Notes: generated from the letters alone by a model not told the origin. A stretch of 64,000 bases of DNA from Bacillus velezensis (GCF_001461825.1 NZ_LLZC01000012.1:836717-900716); one strand, 5' to 3'. Numbered from the stretch's first letter, positions 45,943 to 54,209 are shown. Made by a program: numbers and translations.

Positions 45943-47430
45943 TTAATCTTCCAGATTGATCCAGACGCTTTTCACTTCTGTATAATTATCCAGAGCGTAA
46001 GAGCCCATTTCCCGCCCGAGGCCGGATTGCTTATAGCCGCCGAAAGGAGATGCCGCATCGAAAACATTGTAGCAGTTGACCCAAACGGTGCCGGCTTGGA
46101 GACGGTCAGCAATGTAATGGGCGTTTTTGACATTCTCAGTCCAAAGTCCGGCTGCAAGGCCGTATTCCGAGCGGTTCGCCCGCTCAATCACTTCATCTAC
46201 CGTATCATACGGAATGGCGGCTAAAACCGGGCCGAAAATTTCTTCTTTTGCGATGGTCATGCTGTCATCCACATCCGCAAATACAGTCGGGGAGACAAAA
46301 TACCCTTCTTCAAACGGGCAGCTGCCGCCCGCGACAGCTTTGGCTCCTTCCGCTTTTCCTTTTTCAATATATGAAAGCACGCGCTCATGCTGTTCCTTAC
46401 TGACGAGCGGGCCGATTTGTGTATCTTGGTGAAGGCCGGCGCCTTGCTGAAGCGATTTCGCATATGAAACCATTTCGCTGACGACCTCATCATATTTGTC
46501 TTTGTGAATGAAGACACGGGAGCCTGCACAGCATACCTGCCCCTGATTAAACATGACCCCGTTTAAAGCGCCGGGAATGGCTTTCTTCAAATTGGCGTCA
46601 GGCAAAATGATGTTAGGTGACTTTCCGCCAAGCTCCAGTGTCACGCGTTTAATTTTTTTTGCGGCTTTTTCCATGATTTTTTTGCCGATTTGTGTAGAAC
46701 CGGTAAAAGCGAGTTTATCGACATCGTCATGGTTGGTCAGCGCTTCCCCGGCCGTTTCGCCGAACCCTGGGACAATATTGATGACGCCGTCAGGGAAGCC
46801 CGCCTGATCTATTAATTCCGCTAAATAGAGGGCAGTCAGCGGTGTCTGCTCCGCCGGTTTCAAAACGATTGTGCAGCCTGTGGTAAGGGCGGCGCCCATT
46901 TTCCACATCGCCATAAGGAGCGGGAAGTTCCAAGGGATGATCTGCCCCACGACGCCGACAGGCTCATGGCGGGTGTAATTAAAATATGAGCCGGCGACCG
47001 GAATCGTTTGTCCGGTTATCTTTGTAGACCACCCGGCATAATAACGCATATGCTCAATTGCGAGCGGGATATCCCCATTCGTCGTTTCATTAATCGGTTT
47101 TCCATTATCAAGTGTTTCAAGCTGCGCGAGTTCCGTTTTGTGCTCTTCCATTAAATCGGCAAGCTTATACATCAGCCTGCTTCTGGAAGCGGCCGGCATA
47201 GTGCGCCATTCGCCGTGATCAAAGGCTTTGCGTGCCGCTTTCACTGCACTGTCAATGTCTTCTGACTGTGCCTCGTAAAGCGTCATCAGCGTTTCCCCGG
47301 TTGCCGGATTCGGTGTGACAAATGTTGATCCTGAAGCGCTCGGAACAAATTTTCCGTCAATATAAAGCTTCTTCGTGCCCTGTAAAAATGTTTCCAGCCT
47401 TTTTGTGATCTGCATCGTTAAAGAACTCAT
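45943..47430 (-). CDS. dhaS: aldehyde dehydrogenase DhaS
   Basis: A 495-residue NAD(P)-dependent aldehyde dehydrogenase. The catalytic Cys is in FNQGQVCCAGSR (about residue 300), the general base Glu in TLELGGKSPN (about 266), and the cofactor loop in AFTGSTQIGKKI. The oxidised aldehyde is not determined; DhaS-type enzymes accept 3-hydroxypropionaldehyde and other aliphatic aldehydes. The ATG at 47430 follows GGGAGG; an open frame upstream has no ribosome site. Confidence 0.92.
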   Translation of the reverse strand: MSSLTMQITKRLETFLQGTKKLYIDGKFVPSASGSTFVTPNPATGETLMTLYEAQSEDIDSAVKAARKAFDHGEWRTMPAASRSRLMYKLADLMEEHKTELAQLETLDNGKPINETTNGDIPLAIEHMRYYAGWSTKITGQTIPVAGSYFNYTRHEPVGVVGQIIPWNFPLLMAMWKMGAALTTGCTIVLKPAEQTPLTALYLAELIDQAGFPDGVINIVPGFGETAGEALTNHDDVDKLAFTGSTQIGKKIMEKAAKKIKRVTLELGGKSPNIILPDANLKKAIPGALNGVMFNQGQVCCAGSRVFIHKDKYDEVVSEMVSYAKSLQQGAGLHQDTQIGPLVSKEQHERVLSYIEKGKAEGAKAVAGGSCPFEEGYFVSPTVFADVDDSMTIAKEEIFGPVLAAIPYDTVDEVIERANRSEYGLAAGLWTENVKNAHYIADRLQAGTVWVNCYNVFDAASPFGGYKQSGLGREMGSYALDNYTEVKSVWINLED

Positions 47431-47613
47431 TCGTAACAAACCTCCCGAAATTTTTTTATGGTCTGTTTTGAGCATCTTGATGTCCGCGCAAAGTAAGCGC
47501 ATACAGTCATTCTATAATAACACCTCCGGTAAAATCAATCGATAACCGTTATTGCAATTCACAAGAAAAAACGGCTACAATAAGCTTATCGATTAAGAAA
47601 AGGAGTTTTATAA

Positions 47614-47817
47614 ATGATTCATAATAATTGGCAGACAAAAGAAAGCGTCAAAAAGGTCAAATGCGTACATACAGATGCGAAAAAATACATTGTCAAAAAT
47701 GTGCTGACGCCGGGTAAAGAGTATAAAGTCAAAAATGAAACAGAAGAATTCATTTTTGTTGTAGACAATACAAACAAAGTCGGAGGCTTCTACAAAGAGT
47801 ATTTTGAAGAAGTTTAA
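47614..47817 (+). CDS. small beta-rich protein, probably YozC/DUF6501
   Basis: A 67-residue protein with an ATG behind AAAAGGAG. The pattern of alternating hydrophobic and charged residues (KKYIVKNVLTPGKEYKVKNETEEFIFVVDNTNKVGGFYKEYF) suggests one small beta-barrel of the kind annotated DUF6501. By position it is likely B. subtilis yozC. Function unknown; it is divergent from dhaS. Confidence 0.65.
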   Translation: MIHNNWQTKESVKKVKCVHTDAKKYIVKNVLTPGKEYKVKNETEEFIFVVDNTNKVGGFYKEYFEEV

Positions 47818-47882
47818 AGCTGAATGAATTTATTTTGCCTGAGCCATACTAAAAAAGACTACATATAAAGGGTGGTTGCAAA

Positions 47883-48023
47883 ATGAAAAAAACAGAGCAA
47901 GACAAACAAAATAAAACATCAGATCAGCTTCAGCAAGTGCAACCTGAAGAAGGCACCGACACGACGATGGAACAAATTTCAGATACCTATAAAGAAGGAA
48001 CAATTGAAGATACGGATCGTTGA
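47883..48023 (+). CDS. 46-residue hydrophilic protein (DUF4025-like)
   Basis: ATG 47883 behind AAAGGGTGG opens a 46-codon frame rich in Gln, Glu, Asp and Thr (MEQISDTYKEGT in the centre). It resembles the small DUF4025 proteins of Bacillus. It has no hydrophobic core and is probably disordered. It follows the previous gene by 65 bp and ends at a terminator. Function unknown. Confidence 0.6.
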   Translation: MKKTEQDKQNKTSDQLQQVQPEEGTDTTMEQISDTYKEGTIEDTDR

Positions 48024-48034
48024 TGTTTTGTTGA

Positions 48035-48066
48035 AACCGCGGCATTGAAGAAGCCGCGGTTTTTTA
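48035..48066 (+). terminator. terminator after the DUF4025-like gene
   Basis: AACCGCGGC / GCCGCGGTT hairpin followed by TTTT. Confidence 0.85.
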
Positions 48067-48316
48067 TGGCGAAAATAAAAAACTGACTTTTCGAAAAAAA
48101 CACCGTTTTATTGAAACCTTTTCTTTCGCTGAACCGTACTACTTCATAACAGCGGCACCTTTCGCGAAGAGCTTTTTTGATGAACGTTCTAAAAATGTAA
48201 TCTGTTCGTAATGGTTTAAATGCCGTCTATGTCGTATTCTTATATAGGGATAAAGAACTTATTTTTTTATGATTGTAATAAAACAATAGTATAGAAGCAG
48301 AAAGTGGGGTTCTTCA

Positions 48317-48661
48317 TTGGGAATTTTTTCTGTCAGCAGATCAACCGACACAAAAAAGCTGGAGGCTTTGCTCGTTGAGGGAGAACGGATCGAAACGATT
48401 TATAAACTGCGGGTTGACCAAATATGCTTTACGAATAAACGAGTGATTTTCTTTGATAATAAAATGTTCTCCAAAAAGAAAGTGCGCGTATTTCTTCCAT
48501 ATAAAACAATTGAAAGCTTCGCCATTCAAGAAGCAGGGATGTTTGATCCCGATACCGGGCTTGTATTAATGACAAGGGGAAAAACTTTCGAATTGGAATT
48601 TGCAAAAGAAACGGACTTGACTGAGGTTCAAGCCATCTTAACAAAATACTTATGCAGTTAA
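48317..48661 (+). CDS. yozO: PH-domain-like protein YozO
   Basis: A 114-residue protein that is a single bacterial PH-like domain (GERIETIYKLRVDQICFTNKRVIFFDNK, then a C-terminal helix EVQAILTKYLC). Start is TTG at 48317. Such proteins may bind membrane or protein partners; the role is unknown. The 250 bp upstream of it hold no gene. Name is from sequence resemblance and position. Confidence 0.75.
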   Translation: MGIFSVSRSTDTKKLEALLVEGERIETIYKLRVDQICFTNKRVIFFDNKMFSKKKVRVFLPYKTIESFAIQEAGMFDPDTGLVLMTRGKTFELEFAKETDLTEVQAILTKYLCS

Positions 48662-48672
48662 ATATCACATAA

Positions 48673-48705
48673 AAGCCATCCGAATGCATGCGGATGGCCT
48701 TTTTA
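48673..48705. terminator. terminator between yozO and the GerPA-like gene
   Basis: GCCATCCG / CGGATGGC hairpin with T-runs on both sides. Confidence 0.8.
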
Positions 48706-48939
48706 TTATATAATGCTTGTTTTTCCGGAGTTCGAATCAATGAGATCCGGATCAGCAATAGAACTGATGGGGATATAAATCGGCGCCAAATCACCATTTT
48801 CTTCACCGAATCCGTAGTTGATCTTATTGGATAAAAAATAATCGATTTGCTGATACGGGCCGATCGTAATGGAAGAACCGCGGTCGACTGCATTTACTTT
48901 AAAGCCCCCTACATTTACCAAAACCGGCGAAAACATCAT
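48706..48939 (-). CDS. GerPA/GerPF-like spore protein (yocN position)
   Basis: A 77-residue protein with the GerPA/PF layout: an N-terminal VNVGGFKVNAVDRGSSITIG strand pair, a central Asn/Gly-rich part, and a C-terminal SIADPDLIDS that corresponds to the VxDxDxID-type ending of GerPA/PF proteins. GerP proteins help germinants pass the spore coat. Its ATG overlaps the stop of the next gene upstream (ATGA), so both are one unit. Position suggests yocN. Family assignment is by eye. Confidence 0.6.
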   Translation of the reverse strand: MMFSPVLVNVGGFKVNAVDRGSSITIGPYQQIDYFLSNKINYGFGEENGDLAPIYIPISSIADPDLIDSNSGKTSII

Positions 48940-49208
48940 AATGGGCCTCCTTTTCCGGCAGGAATTTTATCGCATGCAGACTCAAAGGTAGATGGAGAAT
49001 CAATTTGATCCCGGTCATCCACTTTGCCGTTCGTGCCGATGAAGCCGCTTGCATCTCCGAAGTTCTGTCCGTATCCCTGATTCTTTTTATCAGAATTCTG
49101 CCATTCCGCCAGTAAATTTTGTCCGACATTCACCGCTGAAGCATTTTCAAAGGAATTAATTTTCAACATGAAAATATTAATATTGATATATGGAGTTGGT
49201 TGAACCAC
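48936..49208 (-). CDS. GerPB-like spore protein (yozN position)
   Basis: A 90-residue protein. The first part ININIFMLKINSFENASAVN matches the GerPB/PE pattern (hydrophobic strand, then N/S-rich turn and VxxG), and the end VDDRDQIDSPS is GerPA-like. I start it at GTG 49208, 7 nt from GGAGG; the TTG two codons earlier touches the ribosome site. It is divergent from yocM and coupled to the downstream GerPA-like gene. CATA boxes upstream may belong to a sigma-K promoter. Likely yozN by position. Confidence 0.6.
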   Translation of the reverse strand: MVQPTPYININIFMLKINSFENASAVNVGQNLLAEWQNSDKKNQGYGQNFGDASGFIGTNGKVDDRDQIDSPSTFESACDKIPAGKGGPL

Positions 49209-49278
49209 AGGCAAACCTCCTTTAATACAGGTGTATGCCGGCTGTTATGACCGTATGCTTAGACAGGGGGCGATAAAA

Positions 49279-49761
49279 ATGGATTTCGATAAGATGAAGC
49301 AATGGATGGAAATGGCGCAAAACATGTCCGGCGGCGACTTTTGGAAAAACGTTTTTGATGATGAACAACTGAAATCATTTCAAAACGGCCATTCTCATTT
49401 TCCCTTTCAACAGGGAGATGGGCAAATGAGAAGAAATGAGGATGCTTTTCCTCTTATAGATATTGTGGAAACCCATGATGAGCTCCAATTTTTACTGTAT
49501 CTGCCCGGCTACCGCAAACAAGATGTTCAGCTGCTGTCCTACGGAGAATATATCGTCGTAAAAGGCACGAGAAAATCCTTTTTTAATGAACAGGATTTTA
49601 AACAGAAGACCGGAAAATACGGCGATTTTGAAAAAAAACTCGACCTTCCGCATTCCGCTCAGGGAACGAAGGGAATGCAGGCGGTATTCAAAGACGGGAT
49701 TTTATATATATCGATTGCTAAACATCTGGGGGAGGCAAGCCAGATCATTATCGAAGGCTGA
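49279..49761 (+). CDS. yocM: small heat-shock protein YocM (HSP20)
   Basis: A 160-residue HSP20 protein starting MDFDKMKQWMEMAQNMSGGDFWK, the YocM signature, with the alpha-crystallin domain from about residue 55 (PLIDIVETHDELQFLLYLPGYRKQDV) to the end (GILYISIAKH). B. subtilis YocM is a small heat-shock protein linked to salt-stress tolerance and protein aggregation control. ATG 49279 follows AGGGGGC. Its last 14 bases overlap the end of the opposing gene. Confidence 0.88.
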   Translation: MDFDKMKQWMEMAQNMSGGDFWKNVFDDEQLKSFQNGHSHFPFQQGDGQMRRNEDAFPLIDIVETHDELQFLLYLPGYRKQDVQLLSYGEYIVVKGTRKSFFNEQDFKQKTGKYGDFEKKLDLPHSAQGTKGMQAVFKDGILYISIAKHLGEASQIIIEG

Positions 49762-49981
49762 CCTTGTTTGCTGTGCCATCTATCAGATCTGAATCATCGA
49801 TACTCATGATAGGGATGACGACAACGGTGCAATCACCGTTTTGTTCACCGTACCCTTCATTTCTTTTATTGGCTGCTGTGTTTCTCACCATAACGGAAGA
49901 GCCGGTGTTAAAAGCTGCTCCGCCGCTGATTCCGTTCATTTTTATATACTCAAAGTTGATAACGGATGGAAAAAACATCAT
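49748..49981 (-). CDS. second GerPA/GerPF-like protein
   Basis: A 77-residue paralogue of the protein at 48706-48939: same length, same start MMF.PSVINF, a GGAAFNTGSSVMV strand pair, GYGEQNGD shared in the middle (GFGEENGD in the other), then IPIMSIDDSDLIDG near the end. ATG 49981 is behind AAAAAGGAGG. It converges with yocM and is divergent from the GerPC-like gene. No name is assigned with confidence. Confidence 0.6.
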   Translation of the reverse strand: MMFFPSVINFEYIKMNGISGGAAFNTGSSVMVRNTAANKRNEGYGEQNGDCTVVVIPIMSIDDSDLIDGTANKVSLR

Positions 49982-50073
49982 GATTCGCCTCCTTTTTGTA
50001 TATCATGTTTATATATTCGCAATGCGGGACGCATAGAACTTTCCAAGAGTGACGGGGAAAGAAGTGATTTTCT

Positions 50074-50454
50074 TTGAAAAAAATAATGAAAGAGATTTTC
50101 AAAAAAGTGTGTGAAGAAGAATTAGACCGGCTTAAGAAAGTGGAACAACAGCTTGATGAGCTTCAGGATAAGTGTCATTTTGAGCCGCAAACGGTTGAAG
50201 GGGAAAAAACATATGTCCATATTGAGCACGTCAAAGTGGACAAGGTTGAATACAATATTGATTTTGAAAAGCTGAGTATAGAAGAGCTGAGCGGTATGCT
50301 GAATATCGGCGCCACTTACCATACACCGGTGCACAGGCTTAAACAAGCCTGCGCTGAAGAATGTCGGGACAACCCGCAAAATGATGCTGCGAAAGAAAAA
50401 AGCCAGACAAAGCAGCAGACACCCAATGTCACCATCAGGGGAAGAAAGCATTGA
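50074..50454 (+). CDS. GerPC-like coiled-coil protein (yocL position)
   Basis: A 126-residue protein: a coiled coil at residues about 8-36 (EEELDRLKKVEQQLDELQDK), then YVHIEHVKVDKVEYNIDFEK and LSIEELSGMLNIGATY, which closely follow the GerPC C-terminal signature (hydrophobic strand, VEY, LSGTLNIG), then a polar tail. GerPC is the coiled-coil member of the GerP set. Start TTG 50074 (ATG at 50086 is the alternative). By position it may be yocL. The GerPC relation is read by eye. Confidence 0.6.
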   Translation: MKKIMKEIFKKVCEEELDRLKKVEQQLDELQDKCHFEPQTVEGEKTYVHIEHVKVDKVEYNIDFEKLSIEELSGMLNIGATYHTPVHRLKQACAEECRDNPQNDAAKEKSQTKQQTPNVTIRGRKH

Positions 50455-50461
50455 CCCCGTT

Positions 50462-50487
50462 GTTTCAGCCTCCTTTTTCGAGGGTAT
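50462..50487 (+). promoter_or_regulatory. sigma-B promoter of yocK
   Basis: GTTTCA (50462-50467), 14 bp, GGGTAT (50482-50487): one mismatch to the sigma-B consensus GTTTAA-N12-14-GGGTAT. yocK is a known general-stress gene in B. subtilis. Confidence 0.82.
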
Positions 50488-50536
50488 GTATTAACAGATG
50501 CAGCGAAGAATACAGACGAAAAAGGAGATGATGAAT

Positions 50537-51028
50537 ATGTCATTATCAAAAGAACAGCAGGACAGCCTTTATCATAAATTAATCGATTTAAAGGAAAGTC
50601 TTCAGGGAGAATCAAAAGAAAATCATTCAATGAGCGAAGACACAGGAGAACTGTCGAACGGAGTAGATAATCACTTAGCTGATCACGGAAGCATTTATTT
50701 GGACAGGGTCACGAATCAGACGCTGGACGGTGTCGATCAGAATCTTTTAGATGAGGTGCACGCCGCGCTTGAACGAATGGATAAAGGAACATACGGGATT
50801 TGCGAGAAAACGGGAAAAGAAATTCCTTATGAAAGACTTGAAGCTGTGCCGTACGCCAGAATGACCGTCGAAGCGCAGCGAGAAACAGAAGGGGATGTGA
50901 AAACAGACGCTCCGTCATATGAAAGGGAATTTCACGAGCAGGTGAAAGACCTCTCAAATAAAGAAACCGTTGATCAAAAAAGCTCACAAACTTACGAAAT
51001 CCTGGATCGCGAGCAGGATTCACAATAA
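50537..51028 (+). CDS. yocK: YocK, general stress protein, DksA/TraR-like
   Basis: A 163-residue protein of the YteA/DksA group: helical N-terminus (EQQDSLYHKLIDLKESLQGE) and a remnant zinc-finger segment GTYGICEKTGKEIPYERLEAVPYA with only one of the four cysteines left, so it cannot bind zinc in the usual way. It is the GSP16O-type stress protein of the sigma-B regulon. Start ATG 50537 is 9 nt from AAAGGAG; nearer ATGs at 50528 and 50531 are too close. Confidence 0.86.
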   Translation: MSLSKEQQDSLYHKLIDLKESLQGESKENHSMSEDTGELSNGVDNHLADHGSIYLDRVTNQTLDGVDQNLLDEVHAALERMDKGTYGICEKTGKEIPYERLEAVPYARMTVEAQRETEGDVKTDAPSYEREFHEQVKDLSNKETVDQKSSQTYEILDREQDSQ

Positions 51029-51034
51029 TAGCAG

Positions 51035-51064
51035 CAGGTACATTCATATGTACCTGTTTTTTTA
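51035..51064 (+). terminator. terminator after yocK
   Basis: CAGGTACAT TC ATATGTACCTG hairpin followed by seven T. Confidence 0.88.
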
Positions 51065-51098
51065 TTCCATAAAAAATCTCAGAATCGAAATAAAATCA

Positions 51099-51141
51099 TT
51101 GACTTTATATAAAAAAGAAAGTAACATACTATTTGTAAGTA
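51099..51141 (+). promoter_or_regulatory. azoR1 promoter with YodB operator
   Basis: -35 TTGACT (51099-51104), 17 bp, weak -10 TAACAT (51122-51127). TACTATTTGTAAGTA (51127-51141) covers the start region and shares TACTA-N3-GTAA-N-T with the yodC box at 21200-21213. Confidence 0.72.
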
Positions 51142-51172
51142 AATATTAAAAGATTACCGGGAGGAATTTAGA

Positions 51173-51799
51173 ATGTCTCAAGTATTATTTGTAAAATCAA
51201 GTGATCGTACGGCTGAAGAAGGCGTATCCGTAAAATTATACGAAGCGTTTCTGGCTGCTTATAAAGAAAACAATCCGAATGATGAAGTGATCGAACTTGA
51301 TCTTCATAAAGAAAACCTTCCTTACCTCGGAAGAGATATGATTAACGGAACATTCAAAGCTTCAAAAGGAATTGAAATGACAGACGAAGAGAAAAAACAA
51401 GCGTCAACTGCTGACATTTACTTAAATCAATTCGTCAAAGCTGACAAAGTCGTGTTTGCATTCCCACTTTGGAACTTCACAGTGCCTGCTGTGCTTCATA
51501 CTTATGTTGATTACCTGTCTCGCGCAGGAGTTACTTTCACATACACGCCTGAAGGCCCTAAAGGTCTGATGGGAGATAAAAAAGTAGCGCTCTTAAACGC
51601 ACGCGGCGGCGTATATTCTGAAGGACCGATGGCATCTCTTGAAATGTCATTAAACTTCATGAAAACCGTTCTCGGTTTCTGGGGTGTCCAAGATCTTCAT
51701 ACTGTTGTCGTTGAAGGCCATAATGCTGCACCGGATAACGCTCAAGCGATCATTGAAAAAGGACTGCAAGAAGCGAAAGATCTGGCTGCAAAATTCTAA
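51173..51799 (+). CDS. azoR1: FMN-dependent NADH-azoreductase AzoR1
   Basis: A 208-residue flavodoxin-fold enzyme that reduces quinones and azo compounds by two-electron transfer, avoiding radical formation. The FMN contacts are visible as FVKSSDRTAEEGVS near the start, FPLWNFTVPA (about 101) and NARGGVYSEG (about 141). It is under YodB control in B. subtilis, and the shared operator supports that here. ATG 51173 follows GGGAGG. Confidence 0.95.
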   Translation: MSQVLFVKSSDRTAEEGVSVKLYEAFLAAYKENNPNDEVIELDLHKENLPYLGRDMINGTFKASKGIEMTDEEKKQASTADIYLNQFVKADKVVFAFPLWNFTVPAVLHTYVDYLSRAGVTFTYTPEGPKGLMGDKKVALLNARGGVYSEGPMASLEMSLNFMKTVLGFWGVQDLHTVVVEGHNAAPDNAQAIIEKGLQEAKDLAAKF

Positions 51800-51807
51800 T
51801 TTCCATT

Positions 51808-51842
51808 AACTCTTGCGCCCATACAGGGTGTGAGAGTTTTTT
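51808..51842 (+). terminator. terminator after azoR1
   Basis: AACTCTTGCGCCC / GGGTGTGAGAGTT hairpin (with G-T pairs) followed by TTTT. Confidence 0.78.
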
Positions 51843-51981
51843 ATATTATAGAAGAAACTGGCGGCAGCTTTCGATCTGATCTTATATTGATATATTGATA
51901 TTTTGTCGAAAAAACAATTTTTATGTAGAATAAAGCATTTTTCACAAAGAAAAAAGGTTTTCTGTAAAAGAATTAACCCTC

Positions 51982-52010
51982 TTGCCAAAATACGACTGAT
52001 GGTGTAGGAT
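51982..52010 (+). promoter_or_regulatory. 6S-2 RNA promoter
   Basis: TTGCCA (51982-51987), 17 bp, TAGGAT (52005-52010), placing the RNA start near 52017. Confidence 0.65.
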
Positions 52011-52016
52011 ATAAGA

Positions 52017-52226
52017 GAAGCTACATTGTTCGTATTGTTAATTAAGTTTTAACCTTTAAGCTGTAATAGGGAGTTTTATATCGAAGCCGGAATGTCATGC
52101 CTCCATTGCAGAGGACGACAGGAACGCTTCTGCAAACACCCACTTTGAGGAGTGGTGGTTTAAAACTTTCTTACTTGCGTACGGCATACGTAGCGAAAGC
52201 CATTTCCCTTGCGGAGATGGCTTTTT
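52017..52226 (+). ncRNA. bsrB: 6S-2 RNA (BsrB)
   Basis: A roughly 210-nt RNA between azoR1 and recQ, the site of bsrB in B. subtilis. The ends pair: GCTAC (52020-52024) with GTAGC, and AAGTTTTAACC with GGTTTAAAACTT, making the closing stem; the centre (CATGCCTCCATTGCAGAGGACGAC region) gives the terminal hairpin. A Rho-independent terminator closes it (AAAGCCATTTC / GAGATGGCTTTTT, 52196-52226). 6S RNAs imitate an open promoter, bind sigma-A RNA polymerase, and serve as template for short pRNAs. Short open frames across it are not genes. Confidence 0.85.
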
Positions 52227-52307
52227 ATTTTGAATTGCCCTTGAGCAGCGTACTTTATCTGTATGATAAAATGAAAGAATCAAAGACAAAGTGAGGTTTT
52301 ACAACTT

Positions 52308-54086
52308 ATGCTGGATAAAGCCCAATCCCTTCTGGCGCATTATTTTGGTTACGACAGTCTACGCGCGGGCCAAAAGCAGGCGATACAATCAGTTGCAGAG
52401 GAGAGAAAAAACACGGTCTGCATTATGCCGACGGGGGGCGGAAAATCAATCTGCTATCAGATTCCCGCACTGCTGTTTGAAGGAACCACAATCGTTATTT
52501 CCCCTCTTATTTCCTTAATGAAAGATCAAGTCGACGCGCTTGAAGAAGCGGGTATCGCGGCAGCTTATATTAACAGCACCCAGACAAGCCGTGACATTCA
52601 TGAGCGCCTGACCGGTTTGAAACAAGGGGCTTACCGGCTCTTTTACATTACACCGGAGCGTTTGACTTCTTCTGAATTCATTCACATCCTGCAGAATATT
52701 ACGGTTCCTCTTGTCGCCATTGACGAAGCTCACTGTATATCGCAATGGGGACATGATTTCAGGCCGAGTTACCGGAATATCGAAATCCTTTTTAATGAAT
52801 TAAAAGAACCGCCCGTCATCATCGCATTAACGGCGACGGCTACGCCTGAGGTTCATGATGATATCTGCAAGCAGCTTCATATTAAGAAAGAACAAACTGT
52901 ATATACCGGTTTTGCCAGAGAGAATTTAACGTTTAAAGTAGTAAAGGGCGAAAACAAAGACCGGTTTATCGAGCGGTATCTGGAAAAAAATAAACACGAA
53001 GCCGGCATTATATATACAGCGACAAGAAAAGAAACCGACCGTTTATATGAGAAATTAAAGCGCAGCGGCATCAATGCCGGCCGTTATCACGGCGGATTGG
53101 CGGATGATGACAGAAAAGACCAGCAGGAGCGGTTTCTTAACGATCAGATACAAGTGATGGTAGCTACGTCCGCTTTCGGAATGGGAATCGATAAGAGCAA
53201 CATCAGGTTCGTTTTGCACGCGCAGATTCCGAAAGATATGGAGAGCTATTACCAGGAAGCCGGACGGGCCGGGCGCGATGGTCTTAACAGCGAGTGTGTG
53301 CTCTTATTTTCGCCGCAGGATATTATGGTGCAGCGTTTTTTAATAGACCAATCGGCCGCCGGAGAAGAAAAACAAAAGCAGGATCTCAAAAAACTGAGAC
53401 AGATGGTGGATTACTGTCATACGGAAGATTGCCTGCAGCGGTTTATTCTGAAGTATTTCGGCGAGAATGAGGCGGAAGCTTGCGAAGCATGCGGCAATTG
53501 CACTGATACAAGGACCGCCCATGACGTCACAAAAGAAGCGCAGATGGTATTATCATGCATCATCAGAATGAATGAGCGCTTCGGAAAAACGATGGTGGCG
53601 CAGGTGCTTAGCGGCTCAAAAAATAAAAAAGTGCTGGAAAACAGCTTCAGCAGCCTGTCCACTTACGGCATTATGAAGCATCAATCCGCAGCGGAAATCA
53701 GTGATTTTATCGAATTCCTTATTTCAGATGAATATATCAGAATGGCGGACGGCACATTTCCGACGCTTATGGTCACCCAAAAAGGCAGGGACGTTCTGCT
53801 TGGAAAAAGCGCAGTCTCGAGAAAAGAAGCCTTACAGGCCGCCGCCGTTACCGAAAATGATGAATTATTTGAGCTTCTCCGGCGTCTCCGCAAAGAGATT
53901 GCAGCTGAACAGGGTGTGCCTCCATTTGTCGTGTTCTCGGATCAGACGTTAAAAGAAATGTCGGCGAAACTTCCGAAAACAGATCAGGATCTTCTTTCCG
54001 TAAAAGGGGTCGGGGAACAAAAAAGATTGAAATACGGAGCGGTTTTTTTAGAAGAAATCCGAAATTATGTAAGAGAAACAGAGTGA
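52308..54086 (+). CDS. recQ: ATP-dependent DNA helicase RecQ (YocI)
   Basis: A 592-residue RecQ helicase that unwinds DNA 3'-5' in recombination and replication repair. Order: Walker A MPTGGGKSICYQIP (residue about 45), DEAH box AIDEAHCISQWGHDF, motif VI QEAGRAGRDG, zinc-binding RQC region (CHTEDCLQRFI...CEACGNC), winged helix, and a C-terminal HRDC domain (AEQGVPPFVVFSDQTL). ATG 52308 has GTGAGG upstream. Confidence 0.95.
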   Translation: MLDKAQSLLAHYFGYDSLRAGQKQAIQSVAEERKNTVCIMPTGGGKSICYQIPALLFEGTTIVISPLISLMKDQVDALEEAGIAAAYINSTQTSRDIHERLTGLKQGAYRLFYITPERLTSSEFIHILQNITVPLVAIDEAHCISQWGHDFRPSYRNIEILFNELKEPPVIIALTATATPEVHDDICKQLHIKKEQTVYTGFARENLTFKVVKGENKDRFIERYLEKNKHEAGIIYTATRKETDRLYEKLKRSGINAGRYHGGLADDDRKDQQERFLNDQIQVMVATSAFGMGIDKSNIRFVLHAQIPKDMESYYQEAGRAGRDGLNSECVLLFSPQDIMVQRFLIDQSAAGEEKQKQDLKKLRQMVDYCHTEDCLQRFILKYFGENEAEACEACGNCTDTRTAHDVTKEAQMVLSCIIRMNERFGKTMVAQVLSGSKNKKVLENSFSSLSTYGIMKHQSAAEISDFIEFLISDEYIRMADGTFPTLMVTQKGRDVLLGKSAVSRKEALQAAAVTENDELFELLRRLRKEIAAEQGVPPFVVFSDQTLKEMSAKLPKTDQDLLSVKGVGEQKRLKYGAVFLEEIRNYVRETE

Positions 54087-54209
54087 AAAAAAGTTTTTTT
54101 TAGAAATTTGCACATTGTGTTTTTCATTGGCGCCGGAAAAATCAGAAGCTTGAAAACCCTTGCTGTATCAAGGTTTCAGCAAGACTTACCAAGCGAGAGA
54201 AATGTTTCA

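Noticed and set aside
52095..52294. Overlapping 64- and 65-codon frames on both strands
   Set aside because: They lie largely within the 6S-2 RNA and its terminator; no ribosome site.
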